Positions 26,936-35,644 of a stretch of DNA of 64,000 bases are shown one piece after another (positions within the stretch are counted from its first letter, which is position 1; each line of letters starts with the position of its first letter). The notes under the pieces were generated by a model. It worked only from the letters and a program-made list of their open reading frames with translations, had not been told where the DNA came from and ran no database searches. Source of the DNA: Thalassovita litoralis (GTDB lineage Bacteria; Pseudomonadota; Alphaproteobacteria; Rhodobacterales; Rhodobacteraceae); the NCBI RefSeq assembly GCF_900182725.1, contig NZ_FXTO01000014.1:30964-94963 (forward strand), given 5' to 3'. Position numbers and translations under genes: made by a program.

Positions 26936-27373
26936 ATGTGGCACCTGCCCGATCCCCAGACCCAGCCCGAATTTTACGAAGATGTCGCCATGAAGCGGCT
27001 GATCGCTTTCGTTCTGGACACGGTTCTGATTGCATTGATCACGGTGCTGGTTGTACCGTTTACCGCCTTTACCGGATTGTTTTTCTTTCCGTTTCTGATG
27101 GCCGCTGTGGGGTTTGTGTACCGCGTCATCACCATCGCCAATGGCTCTGCCACTTTGGGGATGCGGCTGATGGCGATTGAGTTTCGCAATGCCAGCGGCG
27201 CCCGGTTTGACCTTGGGCAGGCGTTTTTACATACGGTTGGTTTGAACCTATCCTTTGCCATCATGCCGCTGCAACTGGTGTCTGTGGTCCTGATGGCCAC
27301 CACGGAACGCGGCCAAGGATTGACCGATCATGTCATGGGCAGCGTGGCGATTAACCGCCCGGCCCGCTACTAA
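26936..27373 (+). CDS. RDD family membrane protein
   Basis: A 145-residue protein with a short cytoplasmic N-terminus, the RDD hallmark (KRLIAFVLDTVLI, Arg then Asp in the first span) and two to three hydrophobic segments up to residue 125; the C-terminal DHVMGSVAI is also typical. RDD proteins are proposed transporters or membrane organisers, mostly uncharacterised. It is the second gene of the DUF2852-RDD pair. The start ATG lies after AAAGGGAACG. Confidence 0.87.
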   Translation: MWHLPDPQTQPEFYEDVAMKRLIAFVLDTVLIALITVLVVPFTAFTGLFFFPFLMAAVGFVYRVITIANGSATLGMRLMAIEFRNASGARFDLGQAFLHTVGLNLSFAIMPLQLVSVVLMATTERGQGLTDHVMGSVAINRPARY

Positions 27374-27460
27374 GGGCGTAACCACGGGCGTAATCTACCC
27401 CTTGGCGCGTTGGGGAATGGTTGTTATCGTTTCGCCTGAAACCGATATTACCGAGTTCCG

Positions 27461-28276
27461 ATGCGTCATACCCTGCCACTGGCCCCTCAATTCTATGTCA
27501 CCGCGCCGCAACCCTGCCCGTATCTTTCGGGCCGGATGGAACGGAAACTGTTCACCGCGCTTCAGGGGGACGGGGCAGAGCGTTTAAATGACAGCTTGTC
27601 GAAACAGGGATTTCGCCGCTCGCAGAATGTGCTGTATCGCCCGTCCTGTACCGATTGCGCGGCCTGTATGTCTGCGCGCATCCGTGTGGCGGATTTCACC
27701 CCGACCAAAAGCCAGCGCCGCGCCCTGCGCCGCAATTCCGGCCTGACCCGCAAGGCAACCTCGCCCTGGGCGACCGAGGAACAGTTCGATCTGTTCCGCC
27801 ACTATCTGGACAGCCGCCATGCCGATGGCGGAATGGCCGATATGGATGTGTTTGAATTTGCCGCGATGATCGAAGAAACCCAAATCCGTACCCGCGTTGT
27901 GGAATATGCGGATGCGGAAACCGGCGATTTGGTAGCCGTCTGCCTGACCGACATCCTAGAGGATGGAGTCAGCATGGTTTATTCCTTCTACGAACCCGAC
28001 CGCGAAAAACACAGTCTGGGCACCTATATCATTCTGGACCATATCCAGATCGCACAAGAAGCCGGGTTGCCCTTTGTCTATCTGGGCTATTGGGTGCCGG
28101 GATCGCCGAAGATGGGCTACAAATCCAAATTCTCGGGGTTGGAGCTGTATGTTGGCGGCCAATGGGAAAAAATGCGCCCCGCCGAGGAATACGGGGCCGA
28201 ATTGCACCCGCTGTCCACCGATCCGATTGCCGAACAGGTCGCGAATATCAGCCTTCCCGATTTGCGCGACCGCTAG
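27461..28276 (+). CDS. bpt: Aspartate/glutamate leucyl(arginyl)transferase
   Basis: Transfers Leu (Bpt type) or Arg from aminoacyl-tRNA to N-terminal acidic residues, marking proteins for ClpAP through the N-degron route. The 271-residue protein has the N-terminal cysteine-rich part (QPCPYLSGR and [13 protein letters not shown]) and the C-terminal GNAT-like part with [12 protein letters not shown] and [15 protein letters not shown]. Length and motifs fit bacterial Bpt. No clpS or clpA is in the window. Its stop is followed by a hairpin repeat and a terminator. Confidence 0.93.
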   Translation: MRHTLPLAPQFYVTAPQPCPYLSGRMERKLFTALQGDGAERLNDSLSKQGFRRSQNVLYRPSCTDCAACMSARIRVADFTPTKSQRRALRRNSGLTRKATSPWATEEQFDLFRHYLDSRHADGGMADMDVFEFAAMIEETQIRTRVVEYADAETGDLVAVCLTDILEDGVSMVYSFYEPDREKHSLGTYIILDHIQIAQEAGLPFVYLGYWVPGSPKMGYKSKFSGLELYVGGQWEKMRPAEEYGAELHPLSTDPIAEQVANISLPDLRDR

Positions 28277-28277
28277 A

Positions 28278-28324
28278 GCATAGTCGAGGAACAGAAAACC
28301 AGTTCCCACTTTTGTGCCACATGC
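28278..28324. repeat. Small palindromic intergenic repeat after bpt
   Basis: Nested inverted repeats: outer GCAT / ATGC and inner GGAAC / GTTCC (28288-28292 and 28302-28306) around GAAAACC. The GAAAACC-(A/G)-GTTCCCACTTTT core resembles an element I recall being scattered through many alphaproteobacterial genomes. Only one copy is in this window, so the repeat status rests on memory. Confidence 0.4.
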
Positions 28325-28360
28325 GCCGGACACAACCGCACCCCCTGCCGCAAAAGCAAA

Positions 28361-28393
28361 AAAGCCGCCCCGAAAGGCGGCTTTCTTTTTTTC
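28361..28393. terminator. Bidirectional terminator between bpt and the TRAP operon
   Basis: Perfect 9-bp stem AAAGCCGCC / GGCGGCTTT with a 6-nt loop (28361-28384). A T-run follows on the plus strand and an A-run precedes it (28358-28363), so it can stop transcription from both the bpt side and the TRAP side. Confidence 0.9.
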
Positions 28394-28409
28394 TGTCGGC
28401 CCCTGCCCC

Positions 28410-30764
28410 TTAGTTCGGGATCAGCGCCGGGACGATGGTCACAATCGACGGGAAGAACCACAGGATTGCCAGTCCGACCACCTGGATCAACACAAACGGA
28501 ATGATCCCGCGATAGATATGGCCCGTTGTCACACTGGCTGGAGCCACCCCGCGCAAATAGAACAGCGCAAATCCGAACGGTGGCGTCAGGAACGAGGTTT
28601 GCAGGTTCACGGCAATCATGATCGTGACCCATTTGGGATCGAACGTACCGCCGTAAATCACCGGGCCAACGATCGGAATCACGATGTAGATGATTTCCAG
28701 GAAGTCCAGAACAAAGCCCAGAATGAACAGAACCAGCATCACCAGCAGGAAGACCGTGAATTCGTTATCAAACGATTTCAGGAATTGCTGGATATAATGT
28801 TCCCCCCCGAAAGAGATGACCACAAGGTTCAGCAACTGCGATCCGATCAGAATAGTGAACACCATCGAAGAAACCTTGGCGGTTTCGCGCACGATGGGGG
28901 TCAGCACCCCGGCGGTGAACAGCACCCAGCCCGCATAGACCAGACCAAAAGCCGAGAACAGATAGGCCCCATATGCAGCAAAGAAGGCAATCCAGCTTTC
29001 TGCGGTGACATGATCATTGTTGACCCGCAGATCGAAATTCATCCCGATCAGCAGCATCACAGCGATGGCCGCAGTTGCATACAGGATGATCTTACCCGAT
29101 TTGCCCTGATCCTGAAGCTTGCGATAGGCCGCCAGCATCACCGCACCGCCAGCGCCAAGTGCGGCCGCCGGGGTTGGGTTGGTGACACCGCCAAGGATCG
29201 ACCCCAGAACCGCCACGATCAGAACCAGCGGCGGGAACACCACACGGATCAGTTCGTTTTTCGCGGCACGGGCGGCTGCTTCCTTGCTGCCATACAGCGT
29301 CAGAACCAGCGGGATCAGGATCAGGATCAACGTCGCCCCAGCCGAGGTGGTTGGGCTGATCAGCAGCATATCCACCAGCGCCATCAGCAACAGGCCAAAC
29401 GCCCCAATGATCAGCGGCTTGGAATCCGCCGACGGGGCAACACCACGTCCCAGCAACAGGGTCAGACCGAACACGACGATGATCGTGGCAATTCCGGTCC
29501 CGATCGGAGCAGCGTTCGCGATCTTTTCCGCCTGCAACTGCGCGATTTCTTCCTCGCTCAGTTTCTTGGCTTCGGTCACGCCACCGGCTTCGTCGATGGC
29601 CTTTTGTTCGGACACGGCTTTATCCCACGCGGATTGCCCATGCAGGTCGATCATCGACGCCTGACATTCTGCGGACACGTTGGTGCGCAGGCTGGCATTT
29701 TGTCCCGCTTCGGAAAACCCGGATACGGTGGTGCTTTGATTGCCGACCACGCCCAATTCAGCCAGCAGCATCGTCCCCGCAATCAGGGCGACCGGCAGAC
29801 CGACAAACCAGGTAAAGCCTTCGCGGCGGCTGATCGGTTCGTGATTGGAATGACCCAGTTCGACAGCGGGGGCTTTTTTCGGGTTAAACAACGCGAAAAC
29901 AAACGCATATCCCGCATACAACATCGCCAGCAGGATACCCGGCAGCATTGCGGCCTGGAACAATGTCCCCACCGATACCACAGCCGGTTCACCCAGATAG
30001 GTCAGAGCATCGGTACAACCTGCGCTGACGGCGCGGGCCTCTTGTGCGGTGGAATACAGATCCCCTGCCAGCGTCCCCAGCAGAACGATCACGATGGACG
30101 GCGGGATGATCTGCCCCAGCGTCCCCGAGGCCGCAATCACCCCGGTTGACAGTTCCGGCGAATAGCCGTTGCGCAACATGGTGGGCAGCGACAGCAGGCC
30201 CATCGTCACAACCGTGGCCCCCACGATCCCGGTCGATGCCGCCAAAAACGCGCCCACAACCACAACCGACACGGCCAAACCGCCCGGCAGCGGGCCGAAC
30301 ACCCGCGCCATCGTGGTCAGCAGATCATTCGCGATTTTCGACCGCTCCAGCGTGATCCCCATCAGCACGAACATCAACACTGCCAGCAGCGTTTCAATCG
30401 ACGCCCCCGCCAGAACCCGTTCGTTCATCCGGTTCACGATAAAGGACACATTGCGGTCCAGCGCGGTTTCCCAGCCCCGTTCAAATACATGCTGCGCCAC
30501 GCGCGGCAGTTCCGGGTATCGGAAGATCGAAATCGCATCGGCCTTTACCCCCGACGCAATCAGGCTGTTATAGGCCTGCGACGAGGTGTCGATGGCCTGA
30601 TGGATCAACAATCCCGCGCTATCCAGCGCCGCGATGATCCCAAACGAAATGATACCGGCCCCACCGATGGCAAAGGCCACCGGGAAACCAGACAGAATGC
30701 CCCCGAAAAGGCAAAGGAAGACGATGATCAGGCCGATTTCGACGCCATCTAGTCCGAATAGCAT
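28410..30764 (-). CDS. TRAP transporter large permease, extended form (DctM family)
   Basis: Main membrane subunit of a sodium- or proton-driven TRAP importer. At 784 residues it is far longer than the usual 420-450. The N-terminal DctM half carries the typical GFPVAFAIGG and ASGTLGQIIPPS, then a hydrophilic segment (about 370-440), extra hydrophobic segments, and the C-terminal DctM end with SFLTPPFGFALFYLRG. So the canonical domain appears split by an insert of more than 300 residues. Such long forms accompany TakP/lactate-type binding proteins in roseobacters. It follows the small permease gene by 18 nt. Confidence 0.9.
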   Translation of the reverse strand: MLFGLDGVEIGLIIVFLCLFGGILSGFPVAFAIGGAGIISFGIIAALDSAGLLIHQAIDTSSQAYNSLIASGVKADAISIFRYPELPRVAQHVFERGWETALDRNVSFIVNRMNERVLAGASIETLLAVLMFVLMGITLERSKIANDLLTTMARVFGPLPGGLAVSVVVVGAFLAASTGIVGATVVTMGLLSLPTMLRNGYSPELSTGVIAASGTLGQIIPPSIVIVLLGTLAGDLYSTAQEARAVSAGCTDALTYLGEPAVVSVGTLFQAAMLPGILLAMLYAGYAFVFALFNPKKAPAVELGHSNHEPISRREGFTWFVGLPVALIAGTMLLAELGVVGNQSTTVSGFSEAGQNASLRTNVSAECQASMIDLHGQSAWDKAVSEQKAIDEAGGVTEAKKLSEEEIAQLQAEKIANAAPIGTGIATIIVVFGLTLLLGRGVAPSADSKPLIIGAFGLLLMALVDMLLISPTTSAGATLILILIPLVLTLYGSKEAAARAAKNELIRVVFPPLVLIVAVLGSILGGVTNPTPAAALGAGGAVMLAAYRKLQDQGKSGKIILYATAAIAVMLLIGMNFDLRVNNDHVTAESWIAFFAAYGAYLFSAFGLVYAGWVLFTAGVLTPIVRETAKVSSMVFTILIGSQLLNLVVISFGGEHYIQQFLKSFDNEFTVFLLVMLVLFILGFVLDFLEIIYIVIPIVGPVIYGGTFDPKWVTIMIAVNLQTSFLTPPFGFALFYLRGVAPASVTTGHIYRGIIPFVLIQVVGLAILWFFPSIVTIVPALIPN

Positions 30765-30782
30765 ATCCTTGGACCCTTTATC

Positions 30783-31706
30783 TTAGTGCGTGCCTTCGTA
30801 GGCTTCTTCGCCCTCGCCAAGGGTATCCTTGTCAAGGTATTTGCCCGCGCTTTCTTCGCCTTCGACGAATTCAAGGAACGAGCGGTAGAAGAAGGCTACG
30901 GCATGGATGAAGACCATTGCGGCGAATGTGATCAGCAGGATCTTGAACAGGAAATACCCGTTGAACCCGTTGGGCGAGAAGCTGATCGTTTCCACATTCC
31001 AGCGCAACGCGCGGGATTTCGCCAGCAGTCGGTCCAATTGGTCGCTGGCCGACGGTTTCGGCACAATCAGGTGCCGCCACAGGAAGAACCAGCCATACAT
31101 CCACGTCAGTACCGCCATCGGCATCATGAACAGAAGCGAGCCAACCATATCAACGATCCGCTTACCGCGATGGCTTAGCCCGGCATAAATCAGGTCCACC
31201 CGGACGTGGCTGCCCTGCACGAACGCATAGGTGGCACACAGGCAAACAACCATTGCGTTATACAGTTTCAGTTCTTCCGAGAACCACGAAATATCCATCT
31301 GTAGCGGTATCCCGAAGCCAAAGGACATGTCGGGACGGGCGAAAACCCGCTGGATGAACACGATCACGATTTGCTGGAACACCATCAGCAGACCGGCCCA
31401 TGCAAAGAACCGCCCGACGGTGTTGGCAAAGCCCTCCAGCCCGATCACCATCCCCCACATGAAGCGGCGGAAAATCAGGCCAAAGATGGTCAGCACAACG
31501 AAAATCGCCATCACAACAAAGAAGAACTGAACCGAACCGCCATAATAAACAAAGCGCATGATGGCCTGTTTATCCGACCAGTCCAGCCAAAGCTGCGGAT
31601 GGGTTACGGCATATCCCAGATTGTAGAATGCCATCACGAAGTTGCTGGCGATCCACCCCAGCAAATCAATTAGTCCAAGAAGCAGGCTTCCGCCTCTCTC
31701 CTCCAT
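30783..31706 (-). CDS. TRAP transporter small permease (DctQ family)
   Basis: Small membrane subunit that couples with the DctM subunit. About 307 residues with four or more hydrophobic segments and the DctQ signature around VQGSHVRVDLIYAGLSHRGKR near residue 175. Like its partner it is longer than usual (about 160-200), with an extended N-terminus and an acidic C-terminal tail. The start ATG lies 178 nt after the binding-protein gene, beyond a strong hairpin that may lower its expression relative to the binding protein. Confidence 0.87.
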   Translation of the reverse strand: MEERGGSLLLGLIDLLGWIASNFVMAFYNLGYAVTHPQLWLDWSDKQAIMRFVYYGGSVQFFFVVMAIFVVLTIFGLIFRRFMWGMVIGLEGFANTVGRFFAWAGLLMVFQQIVIVFIQRVFARPDMSFGFGIPLQMDISWFSEELKLYNAMVVCLCATYAFVQGSHVRVDLIYAGLSHRGKRIVDMVGSLLFMMPMAVLTWMYGWFFLWRHLIVPKPSASDQLDRLLAKSRALRWNVETISFSPNGFNGYFLFKILLITFAAMVFIHAVAFFYRSFLEFVEGEESAGKYLDKDTLGEGEEAYEGTH

Positions 31707-31835
31707 GGTTCAAGCCCTCTGTTGCTGTGGAACAGGAAGTTCGGATATCGGACGCCGCCCGGTGCCCCTGTCGGGTATGCGCGTCTGCGGCATCGGAAAT
31801 CCGGGGCGGCGTACACCCGCCCTGCGAAGTCAAAT

Positions 31836-31862
31836 GCGCCCCCGTCCGGGGAACGGGGGCGC
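31836..31862 (-). terminator. Hairpin between TRAP binding-protein and permease genes
   Basis: A 10-bp GC stem GCGCCCCCGT / ACGGGGGCGC with a 7-nt loop, 22 nt after the binding-protein stop on the minus strand. There is no strong U-run. Position and strength suit a partial terminator or 3' stabiliser that lets the periplasmic binding protein be made in excess. Confidence 0.7.
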
Positions 31863-31884
31863 TATTCTTAACCGATTGGCCGGA

Positions 31885-32970
31885 TTACAGCCCCATCACG
31901 CGGTTGCGCTGTGCGGTGTAGGTCCCCGACGACAGGGCACCCCAACGAGCCGACGGACCGATCGAGGCAAAGTAGCTGTCGTAGCACTCTTTATAAAGCG
32001 GATCGTCCAGCGGCGCGTCCACAACCTCTTTCGCGGCGGCACCAAAGGCATCCCACACGCTGTCAGGGAATTCCATGACCTTCACGCCACCAGCTTGCAG
32101 GCGGGCCAGCGCAGCCGAGTTGTTCGCCATGAACAGCGACATCGTCCACAGGTTCGACGCGGTGGCCACCTGTTGAATGATCTGCTGCTGTGCAGGGGTC
32201 AGGCTGTCATACACATCGCGGTTGGTGGTCAGGCTCAGAACCGGGCCCGGCTCGTGGAAACCGGCAGTGTAATAGATTTTGGTGATTTCTTGGAAACCAG
32301 CCTTCTCGTCCGCCCACGGACCGATCCATTCGGTGCCGTCAATCGCGCCCGAGGACAACGCCTGATACACTTCGGAACCGGGCAGGTTTTGCACCGATGC
32401 GCCCAGTTTGCCCAGCACCTGACCGCCCTGACCGGGCATACGGAACTTCAGGCCTTGGAAATCGTCGGGGCTGTTGATTTCTTTGTTGAACCAGCCACCC
32501 GACTGCGGGCCGGTGTTCCCGGCCGAGAAGGATTTCAGACCGAAGATTTCATACAGTTGGTCTTGCAGCGCCATGCCGCCGCCGTGGTAGTACCAGTTGT
32601 TGTATTCTTGGAAGGTCATGCCAAACGGCACCTGGCTGAAGAACGACAACGCGGGGTGCTGCCCCATGAAGTAGTAGTCAACGCCGTGGTACATGTCAGC
32701 CTGACCGGCAGAAACGGCATCGAACACCTCGAACGCGCCAACCAGTTCGCCTGCGGCTTTCACCTCAACGGTCAGGTTGCCATCGCTGGCAGCAGTGATC
32801 ATGTCGGCGCAGTATTGCGCGCTGTCATGCACACCGGCCAGACCACGACCCCAGGTCGTTACCATGGTCAGGGTACGCTTACCCTGCGCATAAGCCGGTG
32901 CTGCCAGCGCCGTCGAGGCTGCTGCGGCGCCACCAAAGGCAGAGGTTTTCAGAAAAGAACGACGATCCAT
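31885..32970 (-). CDS. TRAP substrate-binding protein (TakP/DctP family), Tat-exported
   Basis: Periplasmic receptor, 361 residues, with a twin-arginine signal (MDRRSFLKTSAFGG, cleaved after APAYA). The mature part shows the DctP fold, including GNTGPQSGGWFNKEI, the Arg in LKFRMPG that grips the substrate carboxylate, and EWIGPWADEKAGF. It resembles the R. sphaeroides alpha-keto-acid binder TakP and lactate-binding relatives, so a keto- or hydroxy-monocarboxylate is the best guess. It heads the transporter operon and is divergent from the sensor kinase gene. Confidence 0.9.
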   Translation of the reverse strand: MDRRSFLKTSAFGGAAAASTALAAPAYAQGKRTLTMVTTWGRGLAGVHDSAQYCADMITAASDGNLTVEVKAAGELVGAFEVFDAVSAGQADMYHGVDYYFMGQHPALSFFSQVPFGMTFQEYNNWYYHGGGMALQDQLYEIFGLKSFSAGNTGPQSGGWFNKEINSPDDFQGLKFRMPGQGGQVLGKLGASVQNLPGSEVYQALSSGAIDGTEWIGPWADEKAGFQEITKIYYTAGFHEPGPVLSLTTNRDVYDSLTPAQQQIIQQVATASNLWTMSLFMANNSAALARLQAGGVKVMEFPDSVWDAFGAAAKEVVDAPLDDPLYKECYDSYFASIGPSARWGALSSGTYTAQRNRVMGL

Positions 32971-33212
32971 CGGTATCCTCCCAGACAGTTTCAGGCCCGC
33001 CCCCCAAAGGAAGCGGACGGATCGTTTATAGTATGGTCACATTACCTGACCGCTTTTTGATGTGAATACCTAGAAATACGCAGTTTTTGTTGTTTTCCCG
33101 CCTTCCCTTGCGTAAAGCATGGCATTTCCCGCCTTTTGCACTTTGCGACGGTCTGGGTGATAGTGACCGTCAGCTTTCGACAGCCCCCGCAAACCGCCCG
33201 AACGATTCGCCA

Positions 33213-34640
33213 ATGCCGCATCACTGGTTCCCGCTGCGCCCGACCTATGCCCAGAAGCTGTTCCTTCTGGCGACCTTACCGCTGTTGGTGTCCGTCATCG
33301 GAATCGCGCTTATGGTCGGGGTGCAGTCGCACCGCGTGGCGGAACGTGAAATTCTGGCGATGGAACAGCGTATGTTGCAAGCCAAGAAAGAAGAGCTGCG
33401 CAATTACGTCACGCAGGCCCGGAACGGTTTCTATTTCATTTACGGTGTCGCCGCCCCCGATGACGAAGCCGCCAAGGAAAAGGTGGCCCAGATTTTGGCG
33501 GCCATGATCTATGGGAAGGACGGCTTTTTCTTTGTCTATGATTATGACGGCACCAATCTGGTCAGCCCGCGCCAGACCGAATATATTGGACACAACTGGC
33601 GCGGATTGAAAGACAGCCAAGGCACGCCCGTGGTGGACACATTCATTGATCTGGCCCGTCAGGGGGCGGGCTGGCATGAATTTTTATGGGAAAAACCATC
33701 AACCGGGGAAGAGGCCGAAATGGTGGCCTATGTGTTGGGGTTGCAGGACTGGCAATGGGCCATTGGCACCGGGGTGTTCATCGACGATGTCAAAGCCTCG
33801 GTTCAGGCCGCACGGATCGAGATGGAACAGCGCGTGCAGCACACGTTCTATTATATTGGGGCGATCACGCTGGCAGCCCTGCTGCTGGTGTTCATCTCGG
33901 GGATGGCGCTGAATATCCGCGAAAGACGACTGGCCGATGCCAAGCTCAAGGCGCTGACCCAACGTGTTTTCGACGCCCAAGAAGAAGAACGTAGCCGCGT
34001 TGCACGGGAATTGCATGACGGGATCAGCCAGATCCTTGTCGGGGTGCGCTATGCGTTGGACACCACCAAGCGACGCCTGACACAAGGCGACGCGCGCGCC
34101 GCCGATACATTGGACCGGGGCATATCCAACCTGTCCGGCGCCATCCAAGAGGTGCGTCGCATCAGCCGCGACTTGCGCCCCGGCGTATTGGACGATCTGG
34201 GCCTTGGCCCCGCAATCAAAACTCTGGCCGAAGATTTCAGCGCCCGCACAGGCATCGAAACGGATTTCAGCACCGTCGTCTTTCGCAACCGCCTGGATCA
34301 GGAATCCAAAATCGCGCTGTACAGGATTGCCCAAGAAGCCCTGACCAATATCGAACGCCATTCGGGCGCGACCCGTGTGCAGATGGACCTGCGCGGCCAT
34401 CGCACTGGCGCGACCTTGCGGATTTCGGATAATGGACAGGGCATTCCACAATCCCGCCAGACCAAAGGCGGACCAGGAGGATTGGGTTTGCGTAATATGC
34501 AGGAACGGATTGATCAGTTGGATGGCACCCTGACCATTTCCAGCAGCCGCACCGGCACCGAGATTGTCGCAAAGGTTCCCCTGACCCACCTGCTGCCCCC
34601 CGAAGACGCCACATCCCATAAGAAGAAGTCAGTCGAATGA
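33213..34640 (+). CDS. Cache-domain sensor histidine kinase (NarL-type HisKA_3)
   Basis: Membrane sensor kinase of 475 residues: span at 15-36, periplasmic single Cache domain (about 45-205, with GKDGFFFVYDYDG), span at 212-232, dimerisation helix with phospho-His268 in ARELHDGISQ, and a C-terminal ATPase (NIERHSG N-box, DNGQGIP, GGLGLRNMQER). The ribosome site at the ATG (33213) is weak and the frame is open further up, so the start is uncertain. It is coupled by ATGA to the regulator gene and divergent from the TRAP operon, which suggests that it senses the transported acid. Confidence 0.92.
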   Translation: MPHHWFPLRPTYAQKLFLLATLPLLVSVIGIALMVGVQSHRVAEREILAMEQRMLQAKKEELRNYVTQARNGFYFIYGVAAPDDEAAKEKVAQILAAMIYGKDGFFFVYDYDGTNLVSPRQTEYIGHNWRGLKDSQGTPVVDTFIDLARQGAGWHEFLWEKPSTGEEAEMVAYVLGLQDWQWAIGTGVFIDDVKASVQAARIEMEQRVQHTFYYIGAITLAALLLVFISGMALNIRERRLADAKLKALTQRVFDAQEEERSRVARELHDGISQILVGVRYALDTTKRRLTQGDARAADTLDRGISNLSGAIQEVRRISRDLRPGVLDDLGLGPAIKTLAEDFSARTGIETDFSTVVFRNRLDQESKIALYRIAQEALTNIERHSGATRVQMDLRGHRTGATLRISDNGQGIPQSRQTKGGPGGLGLRNMQERIDQLDGTLTISSSRTGTEIVAKVPLTHLLPPEDATSHKKKSVE

Positions 34641-35281
34641 ACACTCCGGTCAAAGTTGTGATTGTCGATGATCACCCGATGGTCGCCGAAGGCATTCAGT
34701 CCATTCTGGAAGCCTATGATGACATTGAAATCCTGTGCGCACTGAAGAATGGGCGCGAGATCGTGGAACAGGTTCAGCGCTTGTCCCCGGATGTCATCCT
34801 GATGGACCTGAATATGCCGGACATCGGCGGGCTGACGGCAACGGAAATGGTGCTGGAACGCTGCCCGGACACCCGCATTCTGATCCTGTCCATGCATGAC
34901 AGCCCCGAATATATCTCGTCCGCGCTCAGCCACGGAGCACGCGGCTATGTCCTGAAAGACGTTCCACCGGAAAAAATCAAAACGGCGATCGACACGGTGA
35001 TGCAGGGCGAACGTTATCTGTGTACAGGCGCCAAGGGATCACTGGCCCCGCCGAACGGCGATCAACGCGAACAACTGACCGGACGCGAACAAACGGTTCT
35101 GTTGCAACTGGCACAGGGCAAATCCAACAAGGAAGTGGCCCTGATCCTGGATATTTCCGTGCGGACCGTCGAAACCCATCGCAAGAATATCAAACGCAAG
35201 CTGGGCATTTCCTCGACCGCGGGATTGACCCGCTACGCGCTGGAACACGGGGTTTTGCAAGGCACCGGCGTCAGCCTTTGA
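34637..35281 (+). CDS. NarL/FixJ-family response regulator
   Basis: A 214-residue regulator: receiver domain with acidic pocket VDDHP and phospho-acceptor Asp57 (ILMDLNMPD), Lys in YVLKDVPPEKI, then a LuxR-type HTH (LTGREQTVLLQLAQGKSNKEVA ... SVRTVETHRKNI, here abbreviated) at about 145-205. Its ATG overlaps the kinase stop, so the pair is translated together. A likely target is the 240-bp region between the kinase and the TRAP binding-protein gene; that is inference from position. Confidence 0.94.
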   Translation: MNTPVKVVIVDDHPMVAEGIQSILEAYDDIEILCALKNGREIVEQVQRLSPDVILMDLNMPDIGGLTATEMVLERCPDTRILILSMHDSPEYISSALSHGARGYVLKDVPPEKIKTAIDTVMQGERYLCTGAKGSLAPPNGDQREQLTGREQTVLLQLAQGKSNKEVALILDISVRTVETHRKNIKRKLGISSTAGLTRYALEHGVLQGTGVSL

Positions 35282-35451
35282 TCGCGCCGGTGCCGCTTTC
35301 TTTGAAGGAACGTGGTCCGAAATCTTTTCAAGATTTCGATTCCACCCGTCGAATCGTCACCACGCCTACTAAAATGTCGCGGATTTCCAAATTCGGGTAA
35401 TAATCGAAAAGATTTCACCCGATTTTTGGCATATTTGCCGTCGAATGACGG

Positions 35452-35480
35452 TTGACGCTGCGCACGCACACTCATAAGGT
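35452..35480 (+). promoter_or_regulatory. Promoter of the ilvBN leader transcript
   Basis: TTGACG at 35452-35457, a 17-nt spacer, and TAAGGT at 35475-35480. A start near 35487 would give a short leader RNA that begins just before the leader-peptide ribosome site AAGGAG. Confidence 0.6.
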
Positions 35481-35505
35481 CACGCACGCACGAAGGAGCC
35501 TTTAG

Positions 35506-35553
35506 ATGAACACGCTAGTCGTAATCGTAGGTAAATGGCGCATGGGCCGGTAA
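35506..35553 (+). CDS. ilvBN leader peptide
   Basis: A 15-codon frame, MNTLVVIVGKWRMGR, preceded by AAGGAG at 9 nt. Five consecutive codons, CTA GTC GTA ATC GTA, encode Leu-Val-Val-Ile-Val, the three amino acids whose synthesis the downstream genes serve. CTA and GTA are uncommon in this high-GC genome, which would make translation sensitive to charged tRNA levels. The frame ends inside the left arm of a hairpin that leads to a terminator. This is a textbook attenuation leader; Caulobacter ilvBN is reported to use the same principle. Confidence 0.85.
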   Translation: MNTLVVIVGKWRMGR

Positions 35554-35609
35554 CGGACACCATAACGGTACCCCATGCGCCCCCGACCAAAAATCGGGGG
35601 CTTTTCTTT
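35537..35609 (+). terminator. Attenuator of ilvBN
   Basis: Two competing structures. A long-range stem pairs GGCGCATGGG (35537-35546, end of the leader frame) with CCCATGCGCC (35572-35581). A terminator stem pairs CCCCCGA (35580-35586) with TCGGGGG (35594-35600), followed by CTTTTCTTT. The first stem overlaps the terminator arm by two bases. A ribosome stalled at the Leu-Val-Ile codons would leave the first stem free to form; one that reaches the stop would cover its left arm and favour termination. Confidence 0.8.
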
Positions 35610-35644
35610 GGCAATAACAGTGACGTCGTAAACGGAGCAAAAAC

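Noticed and set aside
28314..30149. Long plus-strand open frame across the TRAP large permease
   Set aside because: Antisense shadow of a membrane protein gene; its Gln/Arg/His-rich low-complexity product is not credible.
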